Under the pieces are notes generated by a model, which was given only the letters and a program-made list of their open reading frames with translations, had not been told where the DNA came from and did no database searches. The position numbers and the translations under genes are program-made. Shown one piece after another: positions 60,523-64,000 of a stretch of DNA of 64,000 nt; position 1 is the first letter of the stretch; each line of letters opens with the position of its first letter. Origin of the DNA: Orlajensenia leifsoniae (GTDB lineage: Bacteria > Actinomycetota > Actinomycetes > Actinomycetales > Microbacteriaceae); assembly GCF_004570845.1 (NCBI RefSeq), contig NZ_SPQZ01000003.1, forward strand, positions 584,739 to 648,738. The letters are read 5' to 3'.

Positions 60523-62843
60523 CAGTACCCGACGACGGGGCCGAAGGCGTCGGCGAGCGGGGCGCGGTTCGTCGTCCGCAGCTCGTCGATCGACACGCTG
60601 AAGGCGTCCTGCACCTCGAGGGCGCCGAGCTCGGCATCCGTCACGCCGATGCGCAGCACCGGGTAGTCGCGGCCGTCGCAGAGCCCGCGGAACTTCACGT
60701 CGTCCTCGCGCGGCACCGTCACGATCACGCGGCCGGCCGACTCCGAGAACAGGGCCGTCGCGGCGTCGATGCCGTCGCGCTCGATGATGTCGCCGAGCCA
60801 GACGCGAGCGCCCAGGCCGAAGCGCAGCACGCTCTCGGAGAGCGCGACGCCGAGGCCGCCGTCGGAGAGGTCGTGGGCGCTGTCGATGAGGCCCTCGACG
60901 GCTGCGGCACGCAGCAGCTCGCCAAGGCGCTTCTCACCGGCCAGGTCGACCTGGGGCGGCAGGCCGCCGAGGTGACCGTGCACGACATCGGCCCAGGCCG
61001 AGCCGTCGAGCTCCTCGCGTGTGGTGCCGAGCAGGTAGATGTTGTGGCCCTCGTCCTGCCAGCCCGACGGGATGCGGCGGGCGACGTCGTCGATCACGCC
61101 GAGCACGGCCACGACGGGAGTCGGGTGGATCGGCACGTCGCCGGTCTGGTTGTAGAAGGAGACGTTGCCGCCCGTCACGGGGATCTCGAGCTCGAGGCAT
61201 CCGTCGGCCAGACCCGTCACGGCCTCGGAGAACTGCCACATGACCTCGGGGTTCTCGGGGGAGCCGAAGTTCAGGCAGTCCGAGATGGCCACGGGAACGG
61301 CACCGGATGCCGCCACGTTGCGGTACGCCTCGGCCAGCGCGAGTCGCGCTCCCTGGCGCGGGTCGAGCTGGCAGTAGCGGCCGTTGGCATCCGTCGCCAC
61401 CGAGAAGCCGAGTCCGGACTCCTCGTCGACGCGCACCATGCCGGCGTCGTCGGGATAGCTGAGCGCGGTGTTTCCGAGGACGTACTTGTCGTACTGGCTC
61501 GTGATCCACGACGCGTCGGCAAGGTTCGCGCTGCCCATGAGCTGCAGCAGCTGGGCGCGGAGCGCCGGGCCGTCGGACGAGCGGGGGAGAGCGGATGCCG
61601 AATCCGCCTGCAGCGCGTCGATCCACGTCGGGTACGCGACCGGACGGTCGTAGACCGGGCCGTCGACGGCGACGGTGCGCGGGTCGACGTCGACGATCAC
61701 GCCGCCCTGCCACTCGATGATCAGGCGGCCGGTGTCGGTGACCTCGCCGAGCACGCTGGTCTCGACGTCCCACTTGGAGGTGACCGCGAGGAAGCCCTCG
61801 AGCTTGTCGGGGTGCACGACGGCCATCATGCGCTCCTGGCTCTCCGACATGAGGATCTCCTCGGCGTTCAGCGACGGGTCGCGCAGCAGAACGTTGTCGA
61901 GGGTGATGTGCATGCCGCCGTCGCCGTTCGAGGCCAGCTCCGAGGTGGCGCAGCTGATGCCGGCGGCGCCCAGGTCCTGGATGCCCTCCACGAGCTCGCC
62001 GCGGTACAGCTCGAGGCAGCACTCGATGAGCACCTTCTCGGCGAACGGGTCGCCCACCTGCACGGCGGGACGCTTGGTCGGGCCGCCCTCGGCGAAGGTG
62101 TCCGAGGCGAGGATGGATGCTCCGCCGATGCCGTCGCCGCCGGTGCGAGCGCCGAAGAGCACGACCTTGTTGCCCACGCCGCGGGCGTTGGCGAGGTGGA
62201 GGTCCTCGTGGCGCAGCACGCCGACCGCGAGGGCGTTGACGAGGGGGTTCGCCTGGTAGACGGAGTCGAACCAGGTCTCGCCGCCGATGTTCGGCAGGCC
62301 GAGGCAGTTGCCGTAGAAGGAGATGCCCGAGACCACACCGTGCACGACGCGCGCGGTGTCGGGGTGGTCGATCGCACCGAAGCGGAGCGCGTCCATCACG
62401 GCGACAGGGCGGGCGCCCATCGAGATGATGTCGCGCACGATGCCGCCGACGCCGGTGGCCGCGCCCTGGAACGGCTCGATGTAGGAGGGGTGGTTGTGCG
62501 ACTCGATCTTGAAGGTGACGGCCCAGCCCTCACCGACGTCGACGACGCCGGCGTTCTCGCCCATGCCCACCATGAGGTTCTTCTTCATGGCGGGCGAGAC
62601 CTTCTGGCCGAACTGGCGCAGGTAGTTCTTGGAGCTCTTGTAAGAGCAGTGCTCGCTCCACATCACGGAGTACATGGCGAGCTCGCCGCTGGTGGGGCGG
62701 CGCCCCAGGATGTCGCGGATGCTCTGGTACTCGTCGGGCTTCAGCCCGAGAGCCGCGTATGGCTGCTCCTTCTCAGGTGTGGCAGCCGCGTTCTCGACGG
62801 TGTCGAGCACGGGCACGGTGGGAGTGGAAGGCGTGGTGGTCAC
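60522..62843 (-). CDS. purL: Phosphoribosylformylglycinamidine synthase subunit II
   Basis: A 773-aa small-type PurL that works with PurS and PurQ in step four of purine synthesis. It has [61 protein letters not shown] and the AIR-synthase-like ATP sites. GTG 62843 is preceded by a modest GGAG 11 bases upstream. It leads an operon with a lipoprotein and a NUDIX enzyme; purQ and purS are not adjacent. Confidence 0.96.
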   Translation of the reverse strand: MTTTPSTPTVPVLDTVENAAATPEKEQPYAALGLKPDEYQSIRDILGRRPTSGELAMYSVMWSEHCSYKSSKNYLRQFGQKVSPAMKKNLMVGMGENAGVVDVGEGWAVTFKIESHNHPSYIEPFQGAATGVGGIVRDIISMGARPVAVMDALRFGAIDHPDTARVVHGVVSGISFYGNCLGLPNIGGETWFDSVYQANPLVNALAVGVLRHEDLHLANARGVGNKVVLFGARTGGDGIGGASILASDTFAEGGPTKRPAVQVGDPFAEKVLIECCLELYRGELVEGIQDLGAAGISCATSELASNGDGGMHITLDNVLLRDPSLNAEEILMSESQERMMAVVHPDKLEGFLAVTSKWDVETSVLGEVTDTGRLIIEWQGGVIVDVDPRTVAVDGPVYDRPVAYPTWIDALQADSASALPRSSDGPALRAQLLQLMGSANLADASWITSQYDKYVLGNTALSYPDDAGMVRVDEESGLGFSVATDANGRYCQLDPRQGARLALAEAYRNVAASGAVPVAISDCLNFGSPENPEVMWQFSEAVTGLADGCLELEIPVTGGNVSFYNQTGDVPIHPTPVVAVLGVIDDVARRIPSGWQDEGHNIYLLGTTREELDGSAWADVVHGHLGGLPPQVDLAGEKRLGELLRAAAVEGLIDSAHDLSDGGLGVALSESVLRFGLGARVWLGDIIERDGIDAATALFSESAGRVIVTVPREDDVKFRGLCDGRDYPVLRIGVTDAELGALEVQDAFSVSIDELRTTNRAPLADAFGPVVGY

Positions 62844-62868
62844 GGGTGGCGAACTCCAGAAGAAGGGG

Positions 62869-62915
62869 GACGCTTCGACCGGGCCCGGCGCGTGGCGCGG
62901 GCGATCTCAGCGGGA
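62869..62915. repeat. Degenerate inverted family B repeat
   Basis: CGCTTCGACC at one end, CTCAGCGGGAC at the other, around a GC palindrome (GGCGCGTGGCGCG). It lies in the purL upstream region. Confidence 0.55.
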
Positions 62916-62965
62916 CAGCCTGACGAGCCCAGTCTACCGTTGGCGCGCGAGGCTCGATCCGTCGT

Positions 62966-63009
62966 TCCCGGTCGCTGAGGGCCGGCCGCCGGCCGCGGCC
63001 GAAGCGTGC
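62966..63009. repeat. Degenerate forward family B repeat
   Basis: GGTCGCTGAGGGCC, then a GGCCGCCGGCC palindrome and GGCCGAAGCG. It ends eight bases before the apt -10 box, in the divergent purL/apt gap. Confidence 0.65.
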
Positions 63010-63016
63010 GCCGGGT

Positions 63017-63022
63017 TAGCCT
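63017..63022 (+). promoter_or_regulatory. -10 box (TAGCCT) of apt, leaderless
   Basis: TAGCCT ends six bases before GTG 63029. Confidence 0.65.
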
Positions 63023-63028
63023 GACTGC

Positions 63029-63559
63029 GTGAGCAACCCGACTGCAGCTGAACAGGTGTCCGCACGGATCCACGTGATCCCCGACTTCCCCGAAGCGGGC
63101 ATCCAGTTCCAGGACCTGACTCCAGTCTTCTCGGATGCCGCAGCCTTCAAGGTCATGTGCGAGGCGCTGGTGGCGCCGTTCGCCGGGAGGTTCGACATCC
63201 TGGGCGGACTGGAGGCTCGCGGCTTCATCATCGCCGGCGGTGCTTCGATCCTGACCGGTGCCGGAGTGCTGCCGGTGCGGAAAGCCGGCAAGCTCCCCCG
63301 TCGCGTCATCACCGAGACCTATGAACTGGAATACGGCGTCGCGAGCCTCGAGGTGCACGAGGACGAACTCCCCGCCGGATCCCGGGTGCTCGTGATCGAC
63401 GACGTGCTGGCTACAGGGGGCACGGCGCAGGCCGCCTGCAGGCTCATCGAACGTGCCGGCTGGAACGTCGCGGGCGTCGCAGTGACGCTCGAGCTCGAGG
63501 GCCTGGGCGGCCGCGAGCAGCTCTCCGACTACGAGGTCTTCAGTCTCCTGCGGGCCTGA
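63029..63559 (+). CDS. apt: Adenine phosphoribosyltransferase
   Basis: 176 aa, salvaging adenine to AMP with PRPP. It has IHVIPDFPEAGIQFQDLTPVFSDAAAF, GLEARGFIIAGG, RKAGKLPRRVITETYELEYG and the PRPP loop VLVIDDVLATGGTAQAA. The leaderless GTG start has no ribosome site. It diverges from purL, so purine synthesis and salvage genes share one intergenic region. Confidence 0.95.
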   Translation: MSNPTAAEQVSARIHVIPDFPEAGIQFQDLTPVFSDAAAFKVMCEALVAPFAGRFDILGGLEARGFIIAGGASILTGAGVLPVRKAGKLPRRVITETYELEYGVASLEVHEDELPAGSRVLVIDDVLATGGTAQAACRLIERAGWNVAGVAVTLELEGLGGREQLSDYEVFSLLRA

Positions 63560-63860
63560 TCCCCGGAATTCAGAGGGACACCCGAGCGACACGCCCGGGC
63601 GACAAGCCTGATTTGCGGCGGACGTTCCAGCGACGTAAATTATTACTCATCACCCCAAAGGTGCGGCAGAGCGCCAAGGTTCATCAGAATCGTGCTCGCC
63701 GGCCTCAAGTGGGGATCACCCCCTGGAACACACAGACGAAAAGTCTTCGGACTACATCTGCGTCAGGGGTTCACCCGCTCTCGTACAAGCGTCACGCTTC
63801 GAGTCGCGAAGGTCGAGTCAGTCCGAATCAGGACGCTCGATCCGCCGCGAAACACTCGAT

Positions 63861-63888
63861 TTGACAGCGAGAACGAGACGGGTAATAT
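63861..63888 (+). promoter_or_regulatory. Strong rRNA operon promoter
   Basis: TTGACA and TAATAT, 16 bases apart; the closest consensus match in the window. Transcription should begin near 63895. Confidence 0.82.
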
Positions 63889-63894
63889 AGAGAA

Positions 63895-64000
63895 GTTGCC
63901 TTCGAGTTGATCGCCTTTGGGTGTGAAGCGGGGAGCATCCGATCCTTGAGAACTCAACAGCGTGCACAATGTCAAATGCCAAAAACCTCGTGCAGTTTGA
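63895..64000 (+). ncRNA. rRNA operon leader, partial
   Basis: The predicted transcribed leader. CCTTGAGAACTCAACAGCGTGC (63944-63965; the core is TTGAGAACTCAA) is a hallmark of rRNA leaders in this group and belongs to the antitermination/processing region. The 16S rRNA gene should follow within about 200-300 bases. Confidence 0.75.

Larger units (their letters stand above)
63560..64000 (+). other. Gene-free upstream region and leader of an rRNA operon
   Basis: 441 bases without a credible gene; the region becomes AT-richer to the right. TTGCGG (63613-63618) and TAAATT (63636-63641), 17 bases apart, are a possible first promoter. The strong promoter at 63861 and the TTGAGAACTCAA leader motif at 63946-63957 follow. 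The 16S gene itself is not yet reached at 64000. Confidence 0.75.

Noticed and set aside
60426..62978. 850-codon open frame on the plus strand
   Set aside because: Exact antisense shadow of purL and the lipoprotein gene.
63613..63910. Small open frames (about 70-80 codons) before the rRNA operon
   Set aside because: They overlap the consensus promoter and AT-rich leader and have no ribosome sites or protein-like composition.

Overview
The window looks like chromosomal DNA from a high-GC actinobacterium, most likely Microbacteriaceae (Leifsonia/Clavibacter relatives). The evidence is the very high GC, a putative F420-0 importer of the kind found in F420-scavenging Micrococcales, several F420/FMN luciferase-like (LLM) oxidoreductases, dispersed 40-bp palindromic repeats ending genes in Leu-Val-Glu-stop or Ala-Arg-stop, many TANNNT -10 boxes 5-8 bases before start codons (leaderless transcripts), and an actinobacterial rRNA-operon leader at the right edge. 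I see no prophage, transposase, CRISPR or tRNA.

Layout. 1-5.9 kb: the end of a putative F420-0 ABC importer, an unknown cytosolic protein, a GntR(YtrA)/ABC-2 exporter operon, and a MocR regulator. 6-16.3 kb: a catabolic island divergent from MocR with a nitrilase-fold amidohydrolase (beta-ureidopropionase-like), dihydropyrimidinase, TIGR03842-type LLM oxidoreductase, an NMT1/THI5-type ABC importer with two different permeases, a class III aminotransferase and CoA-acylating methylmalonate-semialdehyde dehydrogenase. These read as import and reductive degradation of a pyrimidine or hydantoin to an acyl-CoA. 16.4-25.9 kb: crotonase, LysR, a 40-aa membrane peptide, ThrE exporter, pyrE, a septum-formation-like membrane protein, ribokinase, nucleoside hydrolase, a short LLM protein and a NagD-type HAD phosphatase.

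26.1-35.4 kb: a tightly overlapping seven-gene operon with a Dpp-type importer (binding protein, two permeases, fused double ATPase), two NtaA/DszA-type monooxygenases and a DszC/SfnB-type acyl-CoA-dehydrogenase-fold monooxygenase, probably for scavenging an organosulfur or related compound. 35.4-43.7 kb: MntR and MntH with paired operator boxes, a SpoU methyltransferase, a carboxylesterase, argG, a structured 398-base gap, a DUF3151 protein and purA.

43.7-54.2 kb: a TetR / ATPase-dead ABC-like protein / YhgE operon with a perfect 30-bp operator, an orphan MT0933-type antitoxin, a GNAT enzyme, then a LytS/LytTR-type two-component system flanked on both sides by DUF485 + sodium:solute symporter modules. 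54.2-64 kb: EamA and SulP transporters, chorismate mutase, SDR, GNAT, a small conserved protein, a purL-lipoprotein-NUDIX operon, apt, and the promoter and leader of an rRNA operon whose 16S gene must begin just outside the window.
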